Below are positions 50,857-59,592 of a stretch of DNA of 64,000 bases, piece by piece. The notes under the pieces are model-generated. The model had not been told where the DNA came from. It searched no databases and worked only from the letters and a program-made list of their open reading frames with translations. Position numbers and translations under genes: made by a program. Origin of the DNA: an uncultured Bacilli bacterium (lineage in GTDB: Bacteria; Bacillota_I; Bacilli_A; RF39; UBA660); assembly GCA_910577505.1 (NCBI GenBank), contig CAJTLN010000004.1:191342-255341 (forward strand), in the 5' to 3' direction. The first letter of the stretch is position 1. Each line of letters starts with the position of its first letter.

Positions 50857-51583
50857 CTTTAGGTACTTTTTTATATCCAACATCTTTACTTTTACCATCA
50901 CTAATTCTTTTAAAAGCATATCTATTTCTATCATGTACATTACAATATTCAATAAAACTATCTAAATTCAATATTTCATAAACACCAAGACTAAGATCTT
51001 GAGACATTAGAAAATCATATATTAAATTTGAATCATATCCAGATTCTTCAAGCAATTTTCTAAACTCTTCTATTTCAGAACAATAATCTAACATAAATAG
51101 TCTCGCTCTACCACGTTGTGTAATAATTATTTCTTCATAATCACTATGAGGAACATCATTATTCCATATAATAGTTAAATAGTTCTCATTCATTGCTTTA
51201 GAAATAGCAACAAATTCTTCAAAATTATAACTTTGTACACTATCTTTTTTTACACCACATAATAATTCAACTTTTCTTAAAGCAAGAATTTCAGGATTCA
51301 AACATCCAATAAAAGATTTAACTTTATTTCCCTGTACTTCACCAAGTTTTACTTTAGAATCAAATCTTTCTAATTCTGTATCACCATTAACTGAATAAAT
51401 CCCTTTTTCACAATTAAAATATTGACTAAATACATATCCTTTACTAATATCTATACCATACATTGCATAAAACTCATCAATCAAAATTGTCATATCATTT
51501 TCATCAACTTTACCAAATCTAATTAAAGCTCCTGCAAGTAGACTTTCATAACTTACGCTTTCTTTTTCTATTACTTTTGTCAT
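50846..51583 (-). CDS. Hypothetical protein (245 aa)
   Basis: Not recognised. Soluble and acidic, with no signal or membrane segment. The N-terminal 35 residues are helical (YESLLAGALIRFGKVDENDM). A central region LNPEILALRKVELLCGVKKD and a C-terminal FIEYCNVHDRNRYAF segment are the most distinctive. No nucleotide- or metal-binding motif seen. SD AGGGAGG precedes the ATG. It is in the same orientation as two further unknown genes upstream, with about 57 bp between. Confidence 0.65.
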   Translation of the reverse strand: MTKVIEKESVSYESLLAGALIRFGKVDENDMTILIDEFYAMYGIDISKGYVFSQYFNCEKGIYSVNGDTELERFDSKVKLGEVQGNKVKSFIGCLNPEILALRKVELLCGVKKDSVQSYNFEEFVAISKAMNENYLTIIWNNDVPHSDYEEIIITQRGRARLFMLDYCSEIEEFRKLLEESGYDSNLIYDFLMSQDLSLGVYEILNLDSFIEYCNVHDRNRYAFKRISDGKSKDVGYKKVPKDKK

Positions 51584-51640
51584 ACAAAAACCTCCCTTTT
51601 GAGTAATATCTATTTTAACATAATAGCTATAATTAATAAA

Positions 51641-52321
51641 TTATTTTTTTAATTCTTTTCCTTCTTCTAGCTTAGGAGTATCTAAATTAGGAACTGTAGC
51701 TATTATTCTTTGAGCCATTCCACTTCCATTTACGTAGTTATAACCAGCCACATAAACCATCCCGTCAACAAATATAATATCCAAACAGCGTCCAAGAACA
51801 TATCTAAATTTTGTTCCTCCATTACCATTCTTTTCTCCTACTTTATCAAAATAAGCTTCTCCCATTTCTGATGTCCATTTTAGTGGATTATATTGTATAA
51901 ATCCTTTTCCTAAAGGTACTGCATGATTATATAAAGCTGCTAATACTGCACCTTTACTTTTATTAGAAATATCAATTATATCTGTATCTATTTCTACACA
52001 TCCATAATTTTCCTCAGATATCTTTTCAATCGTTAAACCTAAAATCTCTCTATTATATTTTTCTCTAAATTCTAAAGCAAATTCTGGATTTTCACACTGA
52101 TCAACATACATAGGTGCTAAAGCAATAAAGCCTACAGTATTATGACCTCTTCTATCTTCATCACGTAAGGCAATTTTAAAAGCTAATATCAAATTATCAA
52201 CATCTATTCTTTCTGGAATCATTTCTGCTATTTTATGATAAAATTCACTTTCTGAATTATATCTATTCAAATTACCACAAGCAGCAGCAAAACTTTTCTT
52301 AGCATTCTCTAATATTACCAT
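51641..52321 (-). CDS. Hypothetical protein (226 aa)
   Basis: Not recognised. It has two parts: a helical N-terminus (to about 90) and a beta-rich C-terminus with GAVLAALYNHAVPLGKGFIQ and WTSEMGEAYFDKVGE. The latter recalls bacterial proteins of DUF type with a conserved YNH...G..F motif, but I cannot name it. The start is 2 bp from the stop of the 963-residue gene upstream, suggesting a two-gene transcription unit. Confidence 0.65.
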   Translation of the reverse strand: MVILENAKKSFAAACGNLNRYNSESEFYHKIAEMIPERIDVDNLILAFKIALRDEDRRGHNTVGFIALAPMYVDQCENPEFALEFREKYNREILGLTIEKISEENYGCVEIDTDIIDISNKSKGAVLAALYNHAVPLGKGFIQYNPLKWTSEMGEAYFDKVGEKNGNGGTKFRYVLGRCLDIIFVDGMVYVAGYNYVNGSGMAQRIIATVPNLDTPKLEEGKELKK

Positions 52322-52323
52322 AA

Positions 52324-55212
52324 CTACTCACACCTCTTAAAATCTCTACTCTTTTTAAGTCCATATCCATTATTAATTTCTTGTTTAGGTAACTGAATTC
52401 CATATCTTTTAACATACTCATTAAACTCCGCTCTCGCATCATCATTATCCATAACACCAAAATCTGTTGTTCCAAATATATCAATAGTAACATACCAATC
52501 TTGTCCAACAAAAATTTTTTTATAATCTTTCATATCAGGTTTGTCCATATTACCATCTATTCTATATCTTATACCATAAATCTTAAGTATAGCTTCATCA
52601 AGTAAATCAACATCTATATGATTTGTATCACTTATACATAAAACTTTATCTCTTGGTTCTTTATACTGAATACCGACTTCACCATAACGTGTTTTTTCTG
52701 GTACTTCACCCGCTAAAATACTTTGTGATGACGAGTCATAAACATAAACATCTCTTTCTAGTGGACGAGCAACTATTCCTTCTACCTTTTTTAAATCATG
52801 GAATCTAAAATCGGACTTACCTACAGTAACTACTTTAATACGTTGAAGTTCATCTTCTTCATTAGCAGATAAACTAATTATCTCGCTTGCAACACTCTTA
52901 TAAACATCAACCAGCTTTATTTCATCACTATATGCTCCATGAATTGCACTACCTGCTTCTACACTATCAAAACAAACAACATCTCCATTACGCCATAACC
53001 AACTTTGACATAAAAATTTTCCTTCATGATAGACAACAAAAGTTCTACCATTAACAGAATTCATAGAATGTTTTAATGCGGAATAAGAAATACCATGTAC
53101 TGTAAAACAACAATGTGATAAATATCCAACTGCTACAGCAAGAGGATTCTTATAATCCAATATTTCATACTTAAAAGTTCCCATGCATCCTTTAATATTT
53201 GGTATAGTTGAATACTGTCTTTTCTTTGAATAATTAATTAAATCAATTGCATCTTTTAATACTTGTTCATTAGTAGTATTTAATTCTTTTAAAGCTCTAA
53301 TATAACCTATTTCATCTGGTTTCAATTCGACTGGCAAAGTTATATTTTCATAATGTCCTATTATTCTTTTAACACTTAAAACATTATTAAGATCTTCCAT
53401 TAAAGTATAAAAATTATTACACAACTCAACAAAATATTTTTCAAAATCAACTAGTTCTCTTCTAATCATTTTATTTATAATTGAATGTTCTTCTTTTATT
53501 GATCCTTTACCAAATAAGAAATTCATTAAAGCCATATTAATGATTGGTTTCCCCATATCATCTATCTCAATCACTTTATAATCAATACCATCAAATAAAT
53601 TTTCCATTACATTACCAGGTAACCCAGAAATTAATAAATGTTTTCCTCTTTCTTCTCCAAAATAGCATAATAATTGTAAGCCCATTCTTTCAAAGAAAGA
53701 TACACTTTCTTCTCCTATATCTTCTTTATTTATCTCTTTATTCCATCTTAGTAATGGTGTAATATTTATTTTCTCTACTTGCTTATCAGACAAAAATTTA
53801 GTAATAAAATCTGCATTCTTACTTAAATTACCACTTTTAGCTAAGTAAATTAATCCTCTATATGTTTTAATTTTATAAAAAATATCAAAATCCAACTTGC
53901 CTTTAACTAATCTATAAAAAATTCCATTTAGATTTATTTCATCTTCTAAAGTCCCATCTTTTTCTACTTTAATCATTGTTTGTTTAATGAATTTATCTCT
54001 TAAACTAATAAAATATTCATCTTTATCATTTATTATCCTCTTAGCCATTAATTGCCCACAAGCAATCATAGCTTCTATATAATCATCATGTATTAATTTA
54101 GTCTTTTTAGAAACTTCTAAATCATTAACTAAACCATAAAATTCATCAATACTATATTCCTTTTCACAACATGAATTAACAAATTTATTTATTAAATTAG
54201 TAATTACTTTATCATTAATAAAAGCTTTTAATTCTTCATCTTCATAAGCGTCAGCTAAAAAATCATAAATAATTGTTTCACAAAAATCATTTCCCCAATA
54301 ACCAACTTCTGCATTAAATAATTCTAAAGTTCTTTTTAGTCCTAATTTATGAATTTGCTTATTAAATATTTTTAATAAGTCTTTATCCCCATAACTCTCT
54401 TCATTATCAATTTCTTCATCTAATGTATCAAAATTATAATAATATGGATTTCTGTCTCTTAAATATTTATATCTAGTAATAAATAACTCAAATCTTTCAT
54501 TAGATAATTCTTCTGTCTTTTCACCAAGTAAATTTAAAATTCTTATAATAATTTCGTTAGAAGATATATTAATTAGTAATATCTCCATTATTTCATCCAT
54601 ATTTTCTTTCTTAAATAAATCTAGATTTTCTTTAATATAATCATATGCATCATTAGCAGATAAATCTTGTAATTTTAATAAAATATCTTCATCAAATAAA
54701 TCAGGATAAATAACTCTTATTCTTTTTCGAGCTTCTTCACAAACAGAATAATAAAAGTTATCAAAAGAAGTATCTTCTTCATCAAATATATCTCTATATT
54801 TTTCTAAAGTTCTTGCTTGATACTTATCACTCATATTAATTATAAATGTCTCCAAAATCATAGAAGGAAATTCTTTAGCATATCCATTTAAAATATTTAT
54901 TATTTCTTCATCTGTTAATATTCCTATAGCTTCTATCCATATCGCCATTGGAAATTCTTTCATAGCATCTAATGATATATCACCCAAGAACTTCTTTCCA
55001 CAAGCCATAATATGTAAATGCATTATTGCTTCTAAAAAAGCCCCATCTTTAAACATTTGATGTGTATTTGCTTTATGTGCTAAAACATCTAAAACCATTT
55101 GTTGTTCATAAAAATCTATATTTTTCTTACTTTTATAATATTCATCAAAAAGTTTTGAAGCTTTAGATAAAGGTAACCTAAAAATTCTATTTAATAGAAG
55201 CTTAAAATTCAT
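52324..55212 (-). CDS. Large hypothetical protein (about 962 aa)
   Basis: Not recognised as a named family. Residues 1-600 are helical, acidic and solenoid-like. The C-terminal third (about 660-850) carries the distinctive series MGTFKYEILDYKNPLAVAVG, YLSHCCFTVHG, TFVVYHEGKFLCQSWLWRNG and VVCFDSVEAG, resembling the Cys-Cys...SWxWR...FDS(V/I)E pattern I recall from PcfJ-like and other mobile-element-linked proteins. No membrane segment. Start ATG 55212 follows AAGGGG. It is the longest gene in the window and stands with two unknown partners. Confidence 0.65.
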   Translation of the reverse strand: MNFKLLLNRIFRLPLSKASKLFDEYYKSKKNIDFYEQQMVLDVLAHKANTHQMFKDGAFLEAIMHLHIMACGKKFLGDISLDAMKEFPMAIWIEAIGILTDEEIINILNGYAKEFPSMILETFIINMSDKYQARTLEKYRDIFDEEDTSFDNFYYSVCEEARKRIRVIYPDLFDEDILLKLQDLSANDAYDYIKENLDLFKKENMDEIMEILLINISSNEIIIRILNLLGEKTEELSNERFELFITRYKYLRDRNPYYYNFDTLDEEIDNEESYGDKDLLKIFNKQIHKLGLKRTLELFNAEVGYWGNDFCETIIYDFLADAYEDEELKAFINDKVITNLINKFVNSCCEKEYSIDEFYGLVNDLEVSKKTKLIHDDYIEAMIACGQLMAKRIINDKDEYFISLRDKFIKQTMIKVEKDGTLEDEINLNGIFYRLVKGKLDFDIFYKIKTYRGLIYLAKSGNLSKNADFITKFLSDKQVEKINITPLLRWNKEINKEDIGEESVSFFERMGLQLLCYFGEERGKHLLISGLPGNVMENLFDGIDYKVIEIDDMGKPIINMALMNFLFGKGSIKEEHSIINKMIRRELVDFEKYFVELCNNFYTLMEDLNNVLSVKRIIGHYENITLPVELKPDEIGYIRALKELNTTNEQVLKDAIDLINYSKKRQYSTIPNIKGCMGTFKYEILDYKNPLAVAVGYLSHCCFTVHGISYSALKHSMNSVNGRTFVVYHEGKFLCQSWLWRNGDVVCFDSVEAGSAIHGAYSDEIKLVDVYKSVASEIISLSANEEDELQRIKVVTVGKSDFRFHDLKKVEGIVARPLERDVYVYDSSSQSILAGEVPEKTRYGEVGIQYKEPRDKVLCISDTNHIDVDLLDEAILKIYGIRYRIDGNMDKPDMKDYKKIFVGQDWYVTIDIFGTTDFGVMDNDDARAEFNEYVKRYGIQLPKQEINNGYGLKKSRDFKRCE

Positions 55213-55271
55213 AAAAAGCACCCCTTAAATTGTTTCTTATACTATCAAAAAATTTATCTTTACACAATAAA

Positions 55272-55296
55272 AAAGTATTAAATAAATTAATACTTT
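55272..55296 (-). terminator. Terminator after the paralogue array
   Basis: A 10-bp stem (AAAGTATTAA and its complement, 55272-55281 and 55287-55296) with a U6 run on the minus strand. Confidence 0.75.
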
Positions 55297-55327
55297 CTAA
55301 TATATTTTATATATAAATTTCTAATTA

Positions 55328-56326
55328 CTATCTTCTCATATATCTTTCCATCATTGACTTAGTTAATTTTTTATCACTAGAGGATGGAGTTGATTCAGGT
55401 TTAATCACTGGTTGAGCAGGGTGTTCTTCTGTTGGAATAACAAAAGGACACTCATCTTCAACTATAGTACTTTGCATACTTAAAATTGATTTTAAAATTG
55501 CACTTTCCATATCATCACTTCTAGATGGTTTAGGCGCCACTACAGGACTTGCAATTACTGGAAAAACATTTGATTGAAAACTTGAATCAAGAGCACTTGG
55601 CTGACTTGACTGTAATGGTGCAGTTAATTTTTTTGCCTCTTCTAATTCTGAACTTACACTACGACCTAATTGTGATTCTTGAAATTTTATTTCATTAGCA
55701 GCAGTTAATTCTTTTAATATAAAGTCTAATCTTTCACTATCAGTTAAATCTGGATATGATAATTTTACAGTTATTAAATTCTTAGCTACATCAATAATTT
55801 CTGGAAAAGCACTAAAGTCTGAATTTAATGCAGAATCTTCTAATAAAGTATGAATTCTTGTACCACCCAAGCTTAAACAATCGTCTCTACATATATTTAT
55901 TACATCATCTAAACAAACTGGTTTATTTAAATCAAACTTTTTATCGATTCTTTCAAAATCATCTGATGAAGCAATAAAATCACAAGTTTTGGCATATTTA
56001 CTATCTGAAATATCTCTAACGCCACGTTGAACTTCAAAAGTTTTACCTTTTAATAAAGAAAAATACTTAGCTAAAAATACTGATAAATCTCCTCTTGTAA
56101 AAGTTGTTGTTTCTTTAAAAATTCTATCATATCTATCATATGTATCAGAAATACGCTCTAATTCTTCTTCCATTCTGGCTCTTTTAGCTTTTAGCTTTGC
56201 TTTATCAGCACTAAACAAACCTATTTTAAAATCTTTCAATTCTTTTTCAATTTTTCCATATTTTTTTTCTAAATAAGATACATAACTAATTACATCTTCA
56301 CAAGTTTTTAAACCTTTTACTTCCAT
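55328..56326 (-). CDS. Coiled-coil paralogue 4 with extended Pro/Ser-rich tail
   Basis: About 332 residues. Same family as the next three genes: an initial short helix (CEDVISYVSYLEKKYGKIEK), a coiled coil (to about 75), TTFTRGDLSVFLAKYFSLLK, then the shared FSAFPEIIDVAKNLITVKLS and YPDLTDSERLDFIL. It alone has a C-terminal extension of about 110 residues rich in Pro and Ser, ending in a basic helix. Start ATG 56326 follows AAGGGGG, preferred over an upstream TTG. Function unknown. Confidence 0.7.
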   Translation of the reverse strand: MEVKGLKTCEDVISYVSYLEKKYGKIEKELKDFKIGLFSADKAKLKAKRARMEEELERISDTYDRYDRIFKETTTFTRGDLSVFLAKYFSLLKGKTFEVQRGVRDISDSKYAKTCDFIASSDDFERIDKKFDLNKPVCLDDVINICRDDCLSLGGTRIHTLLEDSALNSDFSAFPEIIDVAKNLITVKLSYPDLTDSERLDFILKELTAANEIKFQESQLGRSVSSELEEAKKLTAPLQSSQPSALDSSFQSNVFPVIASPVVAPKPSRSDDMESAILKSILSMQSTIVEDECPFVIPTEEHPAQPVIKPESTPSSSDKKLTKSMMERYMRR

Positions 56327-56400
56327 ATTATATATCCCCCTTAATTGCAAAAATTATATAACATATTACCATTTTAGTCAAAAATTCCCCTTATTTTTCC

Positions 56401-57108
56401 TCATTTATTATCAGGATAATTTTTTTCCAATTTATGACCTACTTCATTATCGTCAGAATGACTAACTGCATTAAATTCTAAACAAGTATTATTTAAAATA
56501 GTCATTAATCTTTTTTGATCACTCATTTCTGGATGAGATAGTTTTAAAGATACTAATATTTTCGCAGCATTAACTAATTCAGGAAAATCTTCAAAGTCTG
56601 AAGACAAATTTTTGCCATCCAATAGTGTTATCTTAAGTGAATCACCTATTAATAAACAGCAATCATCACAGCTATCAAACAGTTCTTTAAAATCTATAAT
56701 TTTATTTTCATTGTTATTTCCATTTACTTTTTCTAAATCTTTCTCTGAAATAATAAGATCATATGAAATTACAGAATAATACTGCCCTTTATCAGAAACT
56801 CCATTTAAACTAACATATTTTTTTCCATAAACAATTGAAAAATAATATACCAAAAAACGCACAATATCTTGCCTTCTAAAAGTAGTTGCATCTCTTAAAA
56901 ATTTATCATAATATTCATATGTTTTAACATAACTAATCAATCTTTTTTTTATTTCTCTTCTTTGATCTTCTTTTGTTTTTTTACCTTTAAGTTCAAAAAC
57001 TCCTATAGTTATATCATTTAGTTCTTTACTTTCTTGATTATACATTGTATCAAGTGAATCTAAATACTGAACTATTTCATCATATGTTTTAAAATTTATA
57101 TTTTCCAT
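56401..57108 (-). CDS. Coiled-coil paralogue 3
   Basis: 235 residues. It keeps the family order: KTYDEIVQYLDSLD, a coiled coil (about 20-75), TTFRRQDIVRFLVYYFSIVYG, FEDFPELVNAAKILVSLKLS and HPEMSDQKRLMTIL. No enzyme motif is visible; two Cys-Cys pairs in SCDDCCLL. It lies 74 bp upstream of paralogue 4 and 10 bp downstream of paralogue 2, so it is in the same transcription unit. Confidence 0.7.
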   Translation of the reverse strand: MENINFKTYDEIVQYLDSLDTMYNQESKELNDITIGVFELKGKKTKEDQRREIKKRLISYVKTYEYYDKFLRDATTFRRQDIVRFLVYYFSIVYGKKYVSLNGVSDKGQYYSVISYDLIISEKDLEKVNGNNNENKIIDFKELFDSCDDCCLLIGDSLKITLLDGKNLSSDFEDFPELVNAAKILVSLKLSHPEMSDQKRLMTILNNTCLEFNAVSHSDDNEVGHKLEKNYPDNK

Positions 57109-57118
57109 ACATTCACCA

Positions 57119-57829
57119 CTATCTTTTACTACTAAATACTTCTGAAAGACTCATATCACTTGTTCTTTTACCATTAGGATACTTTTTATTAAATGATTTT
57201 GTTTTCCAATTTAAACGACAATTAGACAATGTAGCTCCAAGTACTTTAGATAAACGTTCTTCATCACTCATCATAGGATAAGCAATATACAAATCTACAA
57301 GCTTTTTACCAACTTCTAATAACTCAGGAAAATTTTTAAAATCATCAGTCAACCCATCACAACCAAGTAAAGAACAATAATAATCTTCATTTAATCTTAT
57401 ATATCTGTCCTCTAAATTATCATTTATAAATGAATAAGAAACGTACTCATCCAAATTGCCTCCATTAATTTGAAGAATCATTGCATCAGTTGCTGAACAA
57501 ATAAATCTATATTTTGAATACGTAGACGTCCTACCACACGATTCTACTCTTTCAGCTTTACATGCTAAATATCTAGTATCAGTATTTTTAGACAAATAAT
57601 CTACTAAAAAACAAGTCAACAATTCTATATCAAAACTTGTCGCTGATTGAATAAATTTATTGTAATATTTAAACTCCTTTTTTAACTCTTTTAATCGATT
57701 TCGTAATTCTCTTTTCTCATCATTAAAAAATTGAAAACCAATCTCAGACAATCTTTTTGTAATTTCTTTTTCTCTAACAACACAGAAACATAAATAATTC
57801 ATTATTTCTTCGTAGCTCTTATATTTCAT
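57119..57829 (-). CDS. Coiled-coil paralogue 2
   Basis: About 236 residues. Family order is KSYEEIMNYLCFCVVREKEI, coiled coil, TSFDIELLTCFLVDYLSKNT, FKNFPELLEVGKKLVDLYIA and YPMMSDEERLSKVL. The C-terminus SFNKKYPNGKR...SLSEVFSSKR is shared with paralogue 1, so these two are the closest pair. Start ATG 57829 follows GGAGG; the longer frame begins with GTG inside that SD. Function unknown. Confidence 0.7.
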   Translation of the reverse strand: MKYKSYEEIMNYLCFCVVREKEITKRLSEIGFQFFNDEKRELRNRLKELKKEFKYYNKFIQSATSFDIELLTCFLVDYLSKNTDTRYLACKAERVESCGRTSTYSKYRFICSATDAMILQINGGNLDEYVSYSFINDNLEDRYIRLNEDYYCSLLGCDGLTDDFKNFPELLEVGKKLVDLYIAYPMMSDEERLSKVLGATLSNCRLNWKTKSFNKKYPNGKRTSDMSLSEVFSSKR

Positions 57830-57871
57830 AAATAACCTCCACACAATTAAGTATCAATACTAAACACCATA

Positions 57872-58606
57872 TTACCTTTTTTTAACACTATATATTTCTG
57901 ATAAATTCATATATTTTAATTCATCTCCATTAGGATATTCTTTATTAAAAGACTCCCTCATAACACTTTTTTCTTTATTAGATTTAACATTACTTAAACT
58001 TCTTAATAATCTTTCCTCGTCACTCATCTCTGGATAAATTAATTTCATATCAATAAGTCTTATTACAACATCTTTCAATTCTGGAAAAGCACTAAACTCA
58101 TCTAATAAACCTTCTAAATTCATTAAAGTATAAGAATCATAATCATTTAAAGATATAATTCTTGAATCTGTTGAACTTTCTAAATCAGAATAACTTATAT
58201 CATCATCAATATCATACCCCTTTTGTTTAAAAATAAGGATATCTTTGACTGGATAAATAAAATTATAATAGGAATATAACCATACTTTCCCTGTAAATAC
58301 TGAAGAAACTCCCTTACAAGTAATATATTTTGTATCAGTATTTTTAGATAAATATTCCGCTAAAAAAGGAAGTAAAATATTTTTATCAAAAGTAGTATAT
58401 TCAGAAAAAAGTCCATCAAAATACTTAAATATATGTTTTATTTCTTTTAAACGTTTTTTTAATTTGCTTTTTTTCTCTCTTGATTCTGCATTAAATAAAC
58501 TAATCCCCATAACAGCTAACTGACTATTAATATTTTTTCTCTCACTATTTAAATTATCAAGATAATTCATAATGTCATCATAATTTTGTAATTTTTTCTT
58601 TTTCAT
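57872..58606 (-). CDS. Coiled-coil paralogue 1, directly behind the putative riboswitch
   Basis: 244 residues. QNYDDIMNYLDNLNSERKNI, coiled coil (about 20-70), TTFDKNILLPFLAEYLSKNT, FSAFPELKDVVIRLIDMKLI, YPEMSDEERLLRSL and a YPNGDELKYMNLSEIYS end. No signal, membrane or metal motif. The SD AGGGGA precedes the ATG, which lies 24 nt after the terminator of the riboswitch-like leader. If that leader senses Mn, these proteins would be made when Mn is high. Function unknown. Confidence 0.7.
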   Translation of the reverse strand: MKKKKLQNYDDIMNYLDNLNSERKNINSQLAVMGISLFNAESREKKSKLKKRLKEIKHIFKYFDGLFSEYTTFDKNILLPFLAEYLSKNTDTKYITCKGVSSVFTGKVWLYSYYNFIYPVKDILIFKQKGYDIDDDISYSDLESSTDSRIISLNDYDSYTLMNLEGLLDEFSAFPELKDVVIRLIDMKLIYPEMSDEERLLRSLSNVKSNKEKSVMRESFNKEYPNGDELKYMNLSEIYSVKKR

Positions 58607-58629
58607 GTTAATCCCCTATATCAAGAATC

Positions 58630-58665
58630 TAAAAAAGACTCTTATGTATTTTTCATAAAAGTCTT
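58630..58665 (-). terminator. Riboswitch expression-platform terminator
   Basis: A 12-bp stem (58635-58646 with 58654-58665; AAGACTTTTATG / CATAAGAGTCTT on the minus strand, one G-T) and U6. Its 5' arm overlaps the last conserved segment of the aptamer (GCAAGACTTTT), so folding of one excludes the other. Confidence 0.75.
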
Positions 58666-58742
58666 GCAAGTTTTAAACTTATATAATCCGGATTATAATA
58701 TCGTCTTGACGAATTTATATATAAAGCTACTCCCTCTTAAGT
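58655..58742 (-). ncRNA. Putative yybP-ykoY (Mn2+) riboswitch
   Basis: On the minus strand I read GGGAGTAGC, then CGTCAAGACG, then CCGG, then GCAAGACTTTT, the ordered conserved elements I associate with yybP-ykoY manganese sensors. Short A/T-rich stems (TTTATATATAAA, ATTATAATCCGGATTATA-type pairing) lie between them. It has a promoter at 58749-58777 and a terminator at its 3' end. It is upstream of four unknown paralogues, not of a known Mn exporter. Call rests on motif memory; no covariance search. Confidence 0.65.
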
Positions 58743-58748
58743 ACCTTA

Positions 58749-58777
58749 ATTATACCATATTTAAGCTCAATTTTCAA
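58749..58777 (-). promoter_or_regulatory. Promoter of the riboswitch-like leader
   Basis: Minus strand: -35 TTGAAA (58772-58777), a 17-bp spacer and -10 TATAAT (58749-58754). The -35 overlaps the stop codon of the CYTH gene. Confidence 0.75.
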
Positions 58778-59580
58778 GATTCACTATTATAATCATCAAA
58801 AGATAATACTCTCTTATCAAACATTGATTTACCATATATCTCATAAACTTGATCAGCTGTACATGAAACAGTATCTTCTAACTTATAACCTAAAATATCC
58901 AAAAATTCTACTAAATCTTTTTCGTCTTTACCTTCAACTTCAAAATAAGTTGGAATACCTGGCCATGTATCTATATCAATTTCATGTTCTTTTAATTTAT
59001 AACTAACTCTTCTTTTTTCTTGATAACTTTTATAAGAAAATCCTAATGCCTCAAGAATACTATTAGCTTGATTAATACTAGAAACTTCTATTTCATTTTC
59101 CATCATTTGTTGTAAATTAGTATTATTAGGTGCCAATATATGCTTAACAGCAATCGTAACTTTATTATTAGTCTGTCTTACTCTAATCCACTTTTTATTG
59201 TTATTTCTAAATTGTTTCATAAATTCTTTAATTTCAGCTTTATTAATTACTTCTAATAAATTTTCTTTATCAATTAATTCTTCTAACTTAGAATAACCAA
59301 CTAGTTTTTTAATTTCATCTTCTCTATCGTAAATTAAATTATCTAATTCAAAAAACAATAATCTTAATTTCTCTTTAGCTGTTTCAAATTTAATATCACT
59401 TTCTAGTTCATTAAGTTGAACCAATATATCTACAAATCTACCATATATAGTTGGTAAATCATAAGTATATAAATATTGATTAGTTTCCTCAATCAACTCT
59501 GCTCCAATACTTTCTATTTTCTTTCTAAAAACTTCTTCTTTTATATCTAATACTTTTACTTCTAATTCCATATTACTCAT
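58774..59580 (-). CDS. CYTH-domain protein with helical insertion
   Basis: About 268 residues. MELEVKVLDI holds the ExExK signature. Residues 50-130 are a helical insertion. WIRVRQTNNKVTIAVKH, then ENEIEVSS, YEKRRVSYKL-type sequence (YQEKRRVSYKL), IDTWPGIPTYFEVEG finish the tunnel fold. Family members are class IV adenylyl cyclases or triphosphatases acting on thiamine triphosphate or inorganic triphosphate. The insertion is not common in either. Start ATG 59580 follows AAGGAG, preferred over GTG at 59589. Next to a YdcF-like gene. Confidence 0.85.
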   Translation of the reverse strand: MSNMELEVKVLDIKEEVFRKKIESIGAELIEETNQYLYTYDLPTIYGRFVDILVQLNELESDIKFETAKEKLRLLFFELDNLIYDREDEIKKLVGYSKLEELIDKENLLEVINKAEIKEFMKQFRNNNKKWIRVRQTNNKVTIAVKHILAPNNTNLQQMMENEIEVSSINQANSILEALGFSYKSYQEKRRVSYKLKEHEIDIDTWPGIPTYFEVEGKDEKDLVEFLDILGYKLEDTVSCTADQVYEIYGKSMFDKRVLSFDDYNSES

Positions 59581-59592
59581 AATACACACTCC

